From assembly GCA_945873095.1 (NCBI GenBank), contig CAMCBU010000015.1:1-47635 (forward strand): a DNA stretch of 47,635 nt, read 5' to 3'. The notes under the pieces were generated by a model that was not told the origin of the DNA, made no database searches, and was given only the letters and a program-made list of their open reading frames with translations. This document shows, piece after piece, positions 1 to 9,226 of the stretch. Position numbers and translations under genes: made by a program. Within the stretch, counting starts at the first letter, position 1. Each line of letters opens with the position of its first letter. Source of the stretch: Klebsiella pneumoniae (GTDB lineage Bacteria > Pseudomonadota > Gammaproteobacteria > Steroidobacterales > Steroidobacteraceae).

Positions 1-44
1 TTTTTGCGGTTGCGAGTTGGTGACGGGCTCGCGTGAGCTCGCGC

Positions 45-2798
45 ATGCGGTCGAGGAGTACAATTGCGGCTGTGAAACGCACGGAAATCGAGTTCCCGTC
101 CAAGCACGCCGCGCTGCGTGACGATGTGCACATGTTGGGTTCGCTGGTCGGCGAAGTCTTGCGCGAGCAGGGCGGGCCCGAGTTGTTCGAACTCGTCGAG
201 CGTGATCGAACCTTGGCCATCGCGCGCCGTAACGGCGATGCAGCCGCGGCCACTGAACTCGAGTCGCGCGTCGCCAACCGCACTCCGTCGATCGCCCGCG
301 ATCTGGAGCGCGCGTTCTCCAGCTGGTTCCAGTCCGTCAACCTCGCCGAGCAGGTACATCGTATCCGGAGGCGTCGGGCGTATTTTCAGGATGACGCCGA
401 GCGCCCACAACCAGGCGGCGTCGGCGACGCCATCGCCAAGCTGAAAGACCGTGGCCTATCGCGCGAGCAGGTGCTCGAGTTGCTCGCGGGGGTGCAGATC
501 CAACCGATCTTCATGTCGCACCCGACCGAGTCGACGCGACGAACCATCCTGCGTAAACAGCAGCGTTTGGCGACCTTGCTCTACGATCGTTTGAATCCGA
601 CGCTCGCGCCGAACGAGCAGCGTGCCTCGTTGGAGCGGATTCGCACCGAGATCACGACGGCTTGGCAGACCGAAGATCATCCGCGTCAGCGCCTCACCGT
701 TGCGGATGAGCGCGAACACGTCTTGTTCTTTTTGGCCGAGATTCTGTATCGCGTAGTGCCCGGGTTCTACGAGGAGATCGCCGAGGCCTTGACGCAAAGC
801 TACGGTGTGGAGACCGAAGCGGTCACGTTGCCCACGATGCTCCGCTTTGGCAGTTGGGTGGGCGGTGACATGGACGGTAACCTCGATGTGCACGCCAAGA
901 CCTTGCGCGAGACGCTCGCTCGTCAGCAAAAGACCATCGTCAACGCCTACTTTCTCGAGATGCAGTCGCTCGGGCAATTGCTCTCCCAGAGTGGCGGGCG
1001 CGTGACCATTTCGGTCGCGTTGCAGAAGCGGATCGATGAATACATCACGTTGATTCCCGCAGCTCGATCGAGCGCACCGGCACGGCACGACCGTATGCCT
1101 TACCGCGTTTTTTGCGCGCAGGTGGCGGAGCGGCTGCGAGCCACCTATGACGGTGTGTCGGGGGCTTACGAGTCGGTGCAGCAGTTTCAACGTGATGTGG
1201 AGCTGATCGCCGACAGCCTCGCACACAATCGCGGTCGACATGCCGGTCTCTTCGCCTTGCATCGATTGCAGCGTCGGATCGCCACCTTCGGATTTCATTT
1301 GGCGACACTCGATATCCGTCAGCACACCCGAGTGCACCATCGCGTGATCGCGCAGGCGCTCGATGACCCGCAGTGGATCGGACTCGACTCGCGCAGCCGG
1401 CATTCCCGTCTCGTCGAGATGGTCTCGCGTGATGCAAGCCCGCGTTGCGAGATGGATCCGGTGGGCAAGCGAACGCTGGCGGTTTTCGAAGCCATGTTGC
1501 AATGTCGTCGGCGCTTCGGGCCCGATTCGATCGGAGCCTATATCGTCAACGGCGTGCAAGGACCCGACGATATCGTCGCGCCGCTGTTGCTCGCGCAGTG
1601 GGCGGAGGCTTTCGATAAACGCTCCAACGCCTTGGCGATCGACATCGCGCCGATGTTCGATTCGATGGAAGCACTGGAGGGTGCCGGCGCAGCGCTAGAA
1701 GCGGCGCTCGCTGACCCGGTCTATCGCAAGCACCTCGATGGGCGGCAGCGTCGGCAGATGGTATTCGTGGGTTATTCCGAAAGCGGCAAGCAGGCGGGTG
1801 TTTGTGCATCGCGTGTCGCCGCCTATCGCGCGCAAGACGCGATCGAGGCTGTGCTGACCCGAGCGGGTGAGCAGTCTATCCTCGTGCATGCCCGCGGCGG
1901 CAGCATCGCCCGTGGCGGTGGTCGTATCGACACGATGGTGACTTCGATGCCGCCGCGCACGATCAGAGGCGGGTTGAGGCTGACCGAACAAGGCGAGGGC
2001 ATCACGCAAAACTACGGGCTCAGCCCGATTGCGCTCAGAACACTCGAGCGTGCCTTCGGTGCGTTGACGCTGGCATCGGCGGAATCTGCGAAGTCGCAGC
2101 TGCAATCGGGCGAGCAACGCGGTCTCGTCATCGCCACGCGGCTTGCCGAGGTGAGTGGGCGTCTCTACAAAAATTTCTTTGCAGACACGCCGGCGTTGAA
2201 TGCGTGGTTCCGTGACGTCACACCGATCGATGTGATCGAGCGCATGCAGATCGGCGCAAGACCCATCAGCCGCGAGGGGTTCGAGGGACTCGCCGCGTTG
2301 CGTGCGGTGCCCTGGGTCTTCGCTTGGACGCAAAATCGGATGATGCTGCCGGGTTGGCTCGGTGCCGGGCTCGGGCTGCAGACGATCATCGAGGATTTTG
2401 GCTTGGCGGAAGTGCAGACGAGCTATCGCGCCTGGCCTTTCCTCGGTCGATTGCTCGATGATATCGAGGTCATGTTGGCGCGTAGCGATCTGGAGATCGC
2501 GCAGCACTATTTGAGCTTGCACGCGGCACCCGTGGATTTCTTCGAGCAAGTGCTCAACGAGCAGCGCCTGGCGATCGCGGCGATTTTGGCGATCAAAGAT
2601 CAGCAGGATCTACTCGATACCGATCGAACCGCACAGCGTGCTCTGCAGCTGCGCAACCCCTATGTCGATCCGATGAATTTGATGCAGGTTGATTTGTTAC
2701 GTCGATGGCGCCAGAGTGGCCGCGAGGATCAAGATTTGTTTGAGGCGCTGCTCGCGAGTGTGAGCGGTATCGCCCTCGGACTGCAAAGCACAGGGTGA
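45..2798 (+). CDS. ppc: Phosphoenolpyruvate carboxylase
   Basis: Carboxylates phosphoenolpyruvate to oxaloacetate in the cytosol to refill the TCA cycle. The full family length (about 917 residues) is present. Signature motifs are intact: HPTES with the catalytic His near residue 159, GSWVGGDMDGN, the Lys in SGKQAG near 582, and the loop HARGGSIARGG (His about 615, Arg about 617 and 623). The C-terminus reads QLRNPYVDPMN, then ends STG, close to the usual NTG. The start is uncertain: the frame opens with GTG at 33, ATG at 45 and GTG at 72. A GAGGAG at 53-58 favours GTG 72, although its 13-nt spacing is long, and E. coli Ppc also has a short N-terminus. A small gene follows 7 nt after the stop, so the two are probably co-transcribed. 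Confidence 0.97.
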   Translation: MRSRSTIAAVKRTEIEFPSKHAALRDDVHMLGSLVGEVLREQGGPELFELVERDRTLAIARRNGDAAAATELESRVANRTPSIARDLERAFSSWFQSVNLAEQVHRIRRRRAYFQDDAERPQPGGVGDAIAKLKDRGLSREQVLELLAGVQIQPIFMSHPTESTRRTILRKQQRLATLLYDRLNPTLAPNEQRASLERIRTEITTAWQTEDHPRQRLTVADEREHVLFFLAEILYRVVPGFYEEIAEALTQSYGVETEAVTLPTMLRFGSWVGGDMDGNLDVHAKTLRETLARQQKTIVNAYFLEMQSLGQLLSQSGGRVTISVALQKRIDEYITLIPAARSSAPARHDRMPYRVFCAQVAERLRATYDGVSGAYESVQQFQRDVELIADSLAHNRGRHAGLFALHRLQRRIATFGFHLATLDIRQHTRVHHRVIAQALDDPQWIGLDSRSRHSRLVEMVSRDASPRCEMDPVGKRTLAVFEAMLQCRRRFGPDSIGAYIVNGVQGPDDIVAPLLLAQWAEAFDKRSNALAIDIAPMFDSMEALEGAGAALEAALADPVYRKHLDGRQRRQMVFVGYSESGKQAGVCASRVAAYRAQDAIEAVLTRAGEQSILVHARGGSIARGGGRIDTMVTSMPPRTIRGGLRLTEQGEGITQNYGLSPIALRTLERAFGALTLASAESAKSQLQSGEQRGLVIATRLAEVSGRLYKNFFADTPALNAWFRDVTPIDVIERMQIGARPISREGFEGLAALRAVPWVFAWTQNRMMLPGWLGAGLGLQTIIEDFGLAEVQTSYRAWPFLGRLLDDIEVMLARSDLEIAQHYLSLHAAPVDFFEQVLNEQRLAIAAILAIKDQQDLLDTDRTAQRALQLRNPYVDPMNLMQVDLLRRWRQSGREDQDLFEALLASVSGIALGLQSTG

Positions 2799-2805
2799 GC
2801 GCGAC

Positions 2806-3558
2806 ATGACCAAGTGGACCTTGTCAGTCTGGGCAGTCGGCACCGCGTCGGCGCTGTGGGCGCCCGCCGCCGTCTCCTCGCAGCCGCAGTTCGATCTCGA
2901 ATGGGTGCGCGCCTCGCAGGGTCGCAACGTCGTCCAAGTTCCGAACGACGTCAACGGCACGCGTTTTTCGCTCGATGCACTCTCAGGATCTGGTCCCATC
3001 GATGCGCCTCGGCTGCAAGTCAGTTGGCGTCGCGGCGAGAAACAGGAGTGGCGTTTGTTAGCCGCACCCTTGTCACTCTCCGGAAGCGATGTCAGTGTCG
3101 CGCCGATCCAATTTCAAGGGCAACGATTCGCCGCTGGCGTGGTGTCGATGCGCTACCAGTTCAACTCTTGGCGAGCCACGTGGCGCTATCGCTGGATCGA
3201 TCGCGAAGATCTCATCGTCAAGGTGGGTGCGACGGCCAAGATTCGCGATGCGAGCATCCGGTTGAGATCCGGTAGCCTCGCAGCGAGTAAGGACGACACC
3301 GGTTTCGTGCCGTTGTTGCATGTCGCGTTGGAGCGACCTCTGTCGGCGAATTGGCGTTTGGAGGCAGATGTCGACGCGCTGGCAGGTGGCCCGGGCTATG
3401 CCGTCGATGCGGGGTTGCGTGTCGCGCGCACGGTGTCTTCGACTTGGAGCGTGTACGCCGGTGCGCGCTATCTCGATGGCGGCGCCGATAACGATGAGGT
3501 TTACGCTTTCGCCGATTTCACGAGCGTCACGCTCGGGGTGAGTTGGCGCCCTCGCTGA
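2806..3558 (+). CDS. Hypothetical exported protein, possibly outer-membrane barrel
   Basis: Not recognised as a named family. The 250-residue product starts with a Sec-type signal peptide (MTKWTLSVWAVG..., likely cleavage after AVSS near residue 25). The rest alternates polar and hydrophobic residues in short strands (for example YQFNSWRATWRYRW and the last 30 residues, ending in VSWRPR), which suggests a small beta-barrel or a periplasmic beta-rich protein. It begins 7 nt after ppc and is probably in the same transcript. Its 3' end overlaps the convergent ccoS gene by 32 bp. Function is unknown; the barrel reading is inference from strand pattern only. Confidence 0.75.
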   Translation: MTKWTLSVWAVGTASALWAPAAVSSQPQFDLEWVRASQGRNVVQVPNDVNGTRFSLDALSGSGPIDAPRLQVSWRRGEKQEWRLLAAPLSLSGSDVSVAPIQFQGQRFAAGVVSMRYQFNSWRATWRYRWIDREDLIVKVGATAKIRDASIRLRSGSLAASKDDTGFVPLLHVALERPLSANWRLEADVDALAGGPGYAVDAGLRVARTVSSTWSVYAGARYLDGGADNDEVYAFADFTSVTLGVSWRPR

Positions 3559-3718
3559 CGCCATCACTGCGCGGCAGGGGGTCTTCCTCCAAAGCCGCCC
3601 GAGCAGATTCGTCCACGTCGTCGAACTGACCGCGATTGACCGCCCAAAAAAATGCCCAGATGGCCGCCGTCACCAACACGATCGACAGCGGGATCAATAG
3701 ATAAATACTCTGCAACAT
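3527..3718 (-). CDS. ccoS: cbb3 oxidase maturation protein CcoS
   Basis: A 63-residue protein with one N-terminal membrane helix (LLIPLSIVLVTAAIWAFFWAV) followed by the typical CcoS patch NRGQFDDVD and an acidic tail. CcoS is needed to insert cofactors into the cbb3 oxidase. The ATG at 3718 shares its A with the ccoI TGA stop (TGATG), so translation is coupled. It is the last gene of the cco assembly cluster, and its 3' end overlaps the convergent gene at 2806-3558 by 32 bp. An in-frame extension upstream to 3817 runs through ccoI coding sequence and is not used here. Confidence 0.9.
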   Translation of the reverse strand: MLQSIYLLIPLSIVLVTAAIWAFFWAVNRGQFDDVDESARAALEEDPLPRSDGVSEGANSPRA

Positions 3719-5913
3719 CAGGCCGCTCCGTGTTCGGGTTGTGATGCGCGCAGGATCCGGCGCGCATTGAAGACCACCAACAATGACGAGAGGGACATGC
3801 CGAGAGCCGCCACCCACGGCGGCATGAGACCGATGGCAGCCAGCGGCAGCGCGGTCATGTTGTAGATCACGGCCCAGCGCAGGTTCTGCCGCACGATCAC
3901 GAGGGTGCGAACGGCCACATCACGCGCGAGCGGTAGCGAGGCCAGCGACTCGCGCAGCAACAATAGATCGCCGGCTGCATGGGCGATGCTTGAGCCGCGG
4001 CCCATCGCCATCGATACGTCGGCGGCGGCGAGTACGGGCCCATCGTTGATGCCATCGCCGATCATCAGCACTCGGTGACCTGCACCCTGCAGGCGTTGCA
4101 AGGTGGCGAGTTTGTCTGCGGGGCGCAACTCGGCGCTTGCGTGGTCGATATGCAGTTCCGCAGCCGCCTCGGTGACGGCCGTCCGACGATCGCCGCTGGC
4201 AAGGTGAACGGCAAGGCCGCGCGACTGTAACGCTCGTACTGCCTCGGGTGCGTCGCTCCGTAAGGCATCGGCGATTCGAAAGCGAGCGCTGCGACCCTCG
4301 CGATCGGCGAGGACGATCTGCGAGTTGTCGCCTCGGGCATCGGCGAGCGCGAAGTCGGGTTTACCGATGCGCCACAGCACGCCATCGACATGACCTTCGA
4401 CGCCAACTCCGGCGATATCATGCGCATCGCTCGAGGTGATACCAGGGTCAGCGAATTCTTTGAACGCGGCTGCGAGCGGATGTTGTGAGCTCGCTTCGAG
4501 TGCCGCGGCGATCGAACGCGCCTGCGCTGGCGCGAGATCACCCGTCGTCTCGGTCGAGATCAGTCGCGGGCGCCCCTCGGTTAGGGTTCCTGTCTTATCG
4601 AGCATGACGGTATCGACACCGGCGAGACCCTCGATCGCATCGGATCGCATGACCAGCACACCGAGTTTGGCCAGACGCGAGCTCGCGGCCGCCAAGGCGA
4701 CCGGCGTTGCGATGGAGAGCGCGCAAGGGCAGGTGGCCACGAGCACGGCGAGCACGGCGGGGAATGCGCGCGTCGGATCAATCAGGTACCAAACCAGAGC
4801 GACCAAGCCCGTCAGTAGCAAAATACGTACGATGAACCAGGAGGCCATACGCTCGGCGGCAAGTCCCAAGCGTGGACGCTCGCTTTGTGCGCGCTCGAGC
4901 AATCGCACGAGACTGTGCAGCGTCGACTCCGTCGGCAGGTGAGTCACTGCCAGCGTGATCGCCGCACCGGCGTTGATGGAGCCACCGAGCAGAGCCTCGC
5001 CTTGGGCACGCCGGTTGGGCAGCGACTCGCCCGTCACGAGTGACTCATCGACGAGCGCGGTGGTACTCAGCACCGTCCCATCGACCGGAATGATCTGCCC
5101 CGTTCCGACCCGGATCTGGTCGCCGCGACGCAGCTCAGCTAGGGCGACTTTGCTCACTGCGCCAGAGTGGGCATCGATTCTTTGAGCCGTCGCGGGGAGT
5201 GCGCGAGCGAGCGCGTCGGTGACGTTGGCGGTTTGATGTCGACCACGCATCTCGACATAGCGACCGAGCAGCAGAAACAGAATGAACATGGTCACCGAGT
5301 CGAAGTACACCTCGCCGGTAGCCGTGACCGTGTTGTATACGCTCGCAAGATAGGCGAGCACCAGTGCAATCGAGACGGTGACATCCATGCCGAGCACGCG
5401 GCGGCGCAGATCGGCTACGGCGCCGCGTAGAATCGGCGCGCCCGAGTAGAGGAGCACCGGCGTGGCGACGACGAGGCAGGTCCAGCGCAGTGCGTTCGAC
5501 AGCTCGCTATCGATGCCTTGAAAGGCGCCCGCATACAAGCCACCAGCGTACATCATGACTTGCATCGAACCGATCGCAGCGAGACCGATGCGTTTGAGTG
5601 CGGTGCGACGTTCGAGCTTTTGGGATTGAGCGGCGGCGTCACCGACCAGAGGCACCGGTCTGAACCCGATCTTGGCAACGCTCCCCAAGATCGTGCCGAG
5701 ATTGACGACCCCGGGATCCCAACTCACCGAGACTCGGCTGCTCACGACGTTGACATCGGCTTGTTTGACACCCGGTAGGGTACTCAAGGTATTTTTGATC
5801 GATCGAGCGCAGTTGGCGCAATGAATCCCTTCGGCATTGAAGACCACGTGGCCTTCGCCGTCGGACTCGCTCGCCCAGTGCCCATCGAGCGATAGCGAGG
5901 CGCTAGCCGTCAT
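3718..5913 (-). CDS. ccoI: Copper-translocating P-type ATPase CcoI (cbb3 assembly)
   Basis: A P1B-type ATPase of about 731 residues that exports copper across the inner membrane for cbb3 oxidase assembly. In order: an N-terminal metal-binding domain with CANC near residues 32-35, paired membrane helices, the actuator TGES, the transmembrane CPC motif near 395-397, the phosphorylated Asp in DKTGT near 439, HP in the nucleotide domain, and GDGINDGP. The ATG at 5913 is preferred: it overlaps ccoH by 11 nt and removes 24 residues of non-conserved extension. The gene sits between ccoH and ccoS, which separates CcoI (FixI/CopA2 type) from detoxifying CopA. Confidence 0.95.
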   Translation of the reverse strand: MTASASLSLDGHWASESDGEGHVVFNAEGIHCANCARSIKNTLSTLPGVKQADVNVVSSRVSVSWDPGVVNLGTILGSVAKIGFRPVPLVGDAAAQSQKLERRTALKRIGLAAIGSMQVMMYAGGLYAGAFQGIDSELSNALRWTCLVVATPVLLYSGAPILRGAVADLRRRVLGMDVTVSIALVLAYLASVYNTVTATGEVYFDSVTMFILFLLLGRYVEMRGRHQTANVTDALARALPATAQRIDAHSGAVSKVALAELRRGDQIRVGTGQIIPVDGTVLSTTALVDESLVTGESLPNRRAQGEALLGGSINAGAAITLAVTHLPTESTLHSLVRLLERAQSERPRLGLAAERMASWFIVRILLLTGLVALVWYLIDPTRAFPAVLAVLVATCPCALSIATPVALAAASSRLAKLGVLVMRSDAIEGLAGVDTVMLDKTGTLTEGRPRLISTETTGDLAPAQARSIAAALEASSQHPLAAAFKEFADPGITSSDAHDIAGVGVEGHVDGVLWRIGKPDFALADARGDNSQIVLADREGRSARFRIADALRSDAPEAVRALQSRGLAVHLASGDRRTAVTEAAAELHIDHASAELRPADKLATLQRLQGAGHRVLMIGDGINDGPVLAAADVSMAMGRGSSIAHAAGDLLLLRESLASLPLARDVAVRTLVIVRQNLRWAVIYNMTALPLAAIGLMPPWVAALGMSLSSLLVVFNARRILRASQPEHGAA

Positions 5914-6400
5914 CACGAGATCCCAAAGCGATGCTGCCTCGGGTCGATTCGAGTCGACCGCGCAAGCGCCAGTCAGCCGCCGCAACCTCGATCAGCCACG
6001 CACCGGGCGGTGACGAATCGATATCGGCCCGATAGCGATCGGTGCCCTCGATCCGCGTGAGTTCGAGCGTTTGATCGAGCGAGGGAAGCGTGGCATGGGT
6101 CAGGCGCACGCTCAATCGTCGTGGAGCGGGGAGGCCGGAACGGGCGTTATAAGTGGCTTCGATCACTGCCGGTCGGGTTGGCGGCAACCAATCGAGGCGC
6201 ACCGTGATGCCTGCGTCGATGGCGCGTTGCGCCCGTGCGAGGTCGGCATCGAGCGCGGCACCTTCCGATACATATTGCGGCGGCAGCTCCGGCTCGGAGC
6301 CCGACACCGCTAAATAGAGCGTGTAGAAGCTGGCGAGCACGGCGGCTGCTGGTATCCCGATCATGGCCCAGAAAATCGGATGGTGACGCGTGGCCGACAT
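5903..6400 (-). CDS. ccoH: cbb3 oxidase assembly protein CcoH (FixH family)
   Basis: A 165-residue FixH-family protein: one N-terminal membrane helix (FWAMIGIPAAAVLASFYTLY) followed by a periplasmic domain. CcoH associates with the cbb3 oxidase and is needed for its assembly or stability. Two ATGs lie close together; on the minus strand AAGGAG stands 7 nt before the ATG at 6400 but only 1 nt before the ATG at 6406, so 6400 is chosen. The longer open frame upstream, to 6706, lies opposite ccoG codons and is not real. The gene follows ccoG by 28 nt and overlaps ccoI by 11 nt. Confidence 0.92.
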   Translation of the reverse strand: MSATRHHPIFWAMIGIPAAAVLASFYTLYLAVSGSEPELPPQYVSEGAALDADLARAQRAIDAGITVRLDWLPPTRPAVIEATYNARSGLPAPRRLSVRLTHATLPSLDQTLELTRIEGTDRYRADIDSSPPGAWLIEVAAADWRLRGRLESTRGSIALGSRDDG

Positions 6401-6428
6401 GCTCATGCTCCTTCGATCCGGTGGCGCG

Positions 6429-7883
6429 CTAGCGACGCGGCGCGAAGAAACGGGATTCTGCCGAGGCCCGCAAGTTCGGGTCATCCTCGGCGCGTATCTC
6501 GAAGCGGACTTCGGACACGCCCGTCTCGTCGCGCTCCTCTGGCTCGCGCTGATCATCCGCGACGGCCGAATCGTCCCAAGCACGTTTTCTGACCCGAACG
6601 GCCGCGTTGAAAACCTCACCTGCGGGGACGGTGAACACCGGCCGCGCCGGGTCGAGCCGATAACCGCCGGTCTCATTGCCACTCTCGCTGCGCTCGCTCG
6701 CGACACTCACCACGAAGCGACGCGAGATACCGTCCTTGTTCATGAGCTTCAAAAGATACACATTTTCGATCTCTCCGGTCTCAATGGATCGATACAAGGC
6801 ATTGCGATCATGTAGCACATCGAGTGCTAGCGGCTGGCGCATCGCCAAGGCGACGATGAAGCCGATACTCAATGCGAGCAATAGAACGCCGTACACGATG
6901 ACACGGGGTCGCAGCACTTGTGTTCGCTTGTGATCCACGGCGTTTTGAGTGTCGTAGCGAACGAGCCCGCGAGCATAGCCCAGCTTGTCCATCACGCCGT
7001 CGCAAGCATCGATGCAAGCGGCGCAAGCGATGCATTCGTATTGCAGTCCGTTACGGATGTCGATGCCGGTGGGGCAGACCTGCACGCAGAGTGTGCAATC
7101 AGTGCAGTCACCGAGACCCAGAGCGCGTGGATCCTTTCCTTTGCGTCGCCCGCCGCGGGGCTCACCACGGTCGACATCGTAGGTGATGATCAGAGTGTCC
7201 CGATCGAACATCGCGCTCTGAAAGCGCGCATAGGGGCACATGTATTTGCAGACCTGCTCGCGCAGGAAGCCGGCGTTGCCGTAAGTGGCAAAGCCATAGA
7301 ACAGAACCCAGAAGGTCTCCCACGAGCCGAGTGATAGGGTCAGCACTTTTTCGACGAGGCTATCGACCGGTGTAAAAAAGCCGACGAACGTCAAGCCCGT
7401 CCAGAGTGAGAAGACGATCCACAGCGTTTGCTTGGCCGCTTTGCGCACGAGCTTGTTGTTCGACCAAGGGGCGGCATCGAGCTTGATCCGCTTGGCGCGG
7501 TCCCCCTCGGTGATGCGCTCCATCCAAATAAACACTTCGGTCCACACTGTTTGCGGACAGGCATAACCGCACCAGAGACGACCACCCACTGCAGTGAAGA
7601 AAAAAAGACTCAAAGCCGCGATGACGAGCAACCACGCGAGAAAGATGAAATCTTGCGGCCACAGCGTGAGTCCGAGCAGATGGAATTTGCGCGCCGGCAG
7701 ATCGAAGAGGATGGCTTGCCGATCGTCCCAGCGCAGCCACGGTAGACCGTAGAAAAGGCCGAGCAACACCCAGACGGCGATCGCGCGTCGCGTCGCGAAA
7801 CGACCTTTCACCTCGCGCGGATATACTTTTTGGTGCGCTTGGTAGTAGGGCTCGTCGGCGGATGGTTGTTCGGCGCGGCTCAT
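6429..7883 (-). CDS. ccoG: cbb3 oxidase accessory iron-sulfur protein CcoG
   Basis: A 484-residue membrane ferredoxin of the CcoG/RdxA/FixG family, which reduces Cu(II) during copper delivery to cbb3 oxidase. Several membrane helices come first, with a conserved GRLWCGYACPQTVWTE segment. Two 4Fe-4S motifs follow: Cys 260, 263, 266 and 270 (CTDCTLCVQVCP) and Cys 284, 287, 290 and 294. The C-terminal part is a periplasmic Ig-like domain. The ATG at 7883 overlaps the stop of the preceding small membrane gene (ATGA). The open frame reaches 8093, but that extension lies opposite other coding sequence and lacks family similarity. Confidence 0.95.
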   Translation of the reverse strand: MSRAEQPSADEPYYQAHQKVYPREVKGRFATRRAIAVWVLLGLFYGLPWLRWDDRQAILFDLPARKFHLLGLTLWPQDFIFLAWLLVIAALSLFFFTAVGGRLWCGYACPQTVWTEVFIWMERITEGDRAKRIKLDAAPWSNNKLVRKAAKQTLWIVFSLWTGLTFVGFFTPVDSLVEKVLTLSLGSWETFWVLFYGFATYGNAGFLREQVCKYMCPYARFQSAMFDRDTLIITYDVDRGEPRGGRRKGKDPRALGLGDCTDCTLCVQVCPTGIDIRNGLQYECIACAACIDACDGVMDKLGYARGLVRYDTQNAVDHKRTQVLRPRVIVYGVLLLALSIGFIVALAMRQPLALDVLHDRNALYRSIETGEIENVYLLKLMNKDGISRRFVVSVASERSESGNETGGYRLDPARPVFTVPAGEVFNAAVRVRKRAWDDSAVADDQREPEERDETGVSEVRFEIRAEDDPNLRASAESRFFAPRR

Positions 7884-8182
7884 GATCGACGTGCCGACGG
7901 CGGCGCGCAGAGCAGGCTGGCGGTCAAGCCAGCCGAGACGGCACTGACCATCCAAAAAAAGAAAAAGCCTAAACTGTAGAGCGTCGTGCGACTCGGTAAT
8001 GCCTCGGTCGGTTGCAATACGGCGACGATGGGAGCGGGGTCGACGAAGGCAAAGAAAACGAGCGTCGCAACGCTCGCGGAGAGGAAAGAACACCAGGCAA
8101 CGGTGAAAGCGAGTCGGCCACGTGGGCCGAGCTCGTCTACTGCAGAGCCGCTGCCCGTCTCAGGGCTCGACTTGGGCGACAC
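7880..8182 (-). CDS. Small membrane protein between ccoP and ccoG, unknown function
   Basis: A 100-residue protein not assigned to a named family. It has two predicted membrane helices, FTVAWCSFLSASVATLVFFAF and LYSLGFFFFWMVSAVSAGL, joined by a short loop rich in Pro, Ala and Thr, with a polar N-terminus. It overlaps the end of ccoP by 23 nt and the start of ccoG by 4 nt, so it is almost certainly translated as part of the cco operon. The start is a GTG at 8182; no ATG is available before the first helix. A role in cbb3 oxidase assembly is inferred from position alone. Confidence 0.75.
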   Translation of the reverse strand: MSPKSSPETGSGSAVDELGPRGRLAFTVAWCSFLSASVATLVFFAFVDPAPIVAVLQPTEALPSRTTLYSLGFFFFWMVSAVSAGLTASLLCAPPSARRS

Positions 8183-9071
8183 GTGTGGCTCCCATGCTGA
8201 TCACGTAGGCTGCCAGCAGCCGGATGCGGGTGTCACCGAGGTGCTCCTGCACCGGCATCATATTTTGACGCCCGTTTGCGATGGTGTAGCGGATCGCTTC
8301 CATCGAGCCGCCATGCAACCAGATGTTGTCGGTCAAATTGGGAGCGCCGATCGCGGTCATGCCCTTGGCATCGGTGCCGTGACAGGCCGCACAGAACTGC
8401 GCAAAGTGCTGTTGACCTGCGGCGACATCTCCTTTGGGTGCTTTACGACCCGAGAGCGACATGACGTAGGCGGCCGTATCATCCAGACCTCGTTCGCCCA
8501 GGACCTCGGCCCATGGCGCCATCACACCCATGCGTCCGTATGCAATCGACGTCTGGATCAGTGCCGGTTCACCACCCCACAACCAGTCGCCATCCGTTAG
8601 GTTCGGAAAGCCCGAGCCACCGCGACCATCGGAGCCGTGACAAGCAGCGCAATGGTTGGCGAAGAGGTTGCGACCGATGGCGACCGCTTGCTCGTCCTCG
8701 GCGAGATCGTCGGGCTCGCGATCGGCGAATTTGGCGAGTATCACTCGCGCCTGCGTCTCTTGCTCGGCCTGCATCCGCTCCCATTGTTTGAGTTGTGTCC
8801 AACCCAAAGCACCCTTGGAGTTGCCGAGGGTGGGGTAGAGCACGGCATAGGCCACCGCAAAGAGCACCGAGAGCACGAACAGCCACAGCCACCAGCGGGG
8901 CAGCGGATTGTTGTACTCGCGCAGGTCTTCATCCCACACATGCCCGGTGGTGTCTTCCGTGCGCTGCGATTCGCCGCGACGCTTGCGCATCCACACCAAC
9001 AACCACACGGCTGCAGCGGTGTTTAGAACCGTGAGTGCGACGACGAAGAGGTTCATGGCGGAGCTGAGCAT
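8160..9071 (-). CDS. ccoP: cbb3-type cytochrome c oxidase subunit III (diheme)
   Basis: A 303-residue diheme c-type cytochrome that passes electrons to CcoO and CcoN. It has two membrane segments (about residues 8-28 and 60-80), which is the longer CcoP form, then two cytochrome c domains with heme motifs CAACH at 141-145 and 227-231. Each domain has a downstream Met region (GRMGVMAPW and NMMPVQE) that can supply the axial ligand. It lies 2 nt after ccoQ and overlaps the following small membrane gene. Confidence 0.97.
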   Translation of the reverse strand: MLSSAMNLFVVALTVLNTAAAVWLLVWMRKRRGESQRTEDTTGHVWDEDLREYNNPLPRWWLWLFVLSVLFAVAYAVLYPTLGNSKGALGWTQLKQWERMQAEQETQARVILAKFADREPDDLAEDEQAVAIGRNLFANHCAACHGSDGRGGSGFPNLTDGDWLWGGEPALIQTSIAYGRMGVMAPWAEVLGERGLDDTAAYVMSLSGRKAPKGDVAAGQQHFAQFCAACHGTDAKGMTAIGAPNLTDNIWLHGGSMEAIRYTIANGRQNMMPVQEHLGDTRIRLLAAYVISMGATRVAQVEP

Positions 9072-9073
9072 GG

Positions 9074-9226
9074 TTAATCTTCCTCGAGCGGCAAGTGCGA
9101 CGCTGCATCGAACTGTTCACGTCGGCGCCGGCTATAAGCCCACAGACACACGGCGACGAAAGCCAGCATGGCCAAGAGCGTGGCGATACCACGCACGATA
9201 CCGACGGCTTCGGGCGAAAGACTCAT
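9074..9226 (-). CDS. ccoQ: cbb3-type cytochrome c oxidase subunit IV CcoQ
   Basis: A 50-residue protein with one membrane helix ([19 protein letters not shown]) followed by a basic stretch (SRRRREQFD) and an acidic tail ending LPLEED, matching the CcoQ/FixQ pattern. CcoQ stabilises the cbb3 complex. The ATG at 9226 overlaps the ccoO stop (ATGA) and has AAGGAG within the end of ccoO as its ribosome site. The longer in-frame extension upstream to 9478 is read against ccoO and is not real. Confidence 0.93.
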   Translation of the reverse strand: MSLSPEAVGIVRGIATLLAMLAFVAVCLWAYSRRRREQFDAASHLPLEED

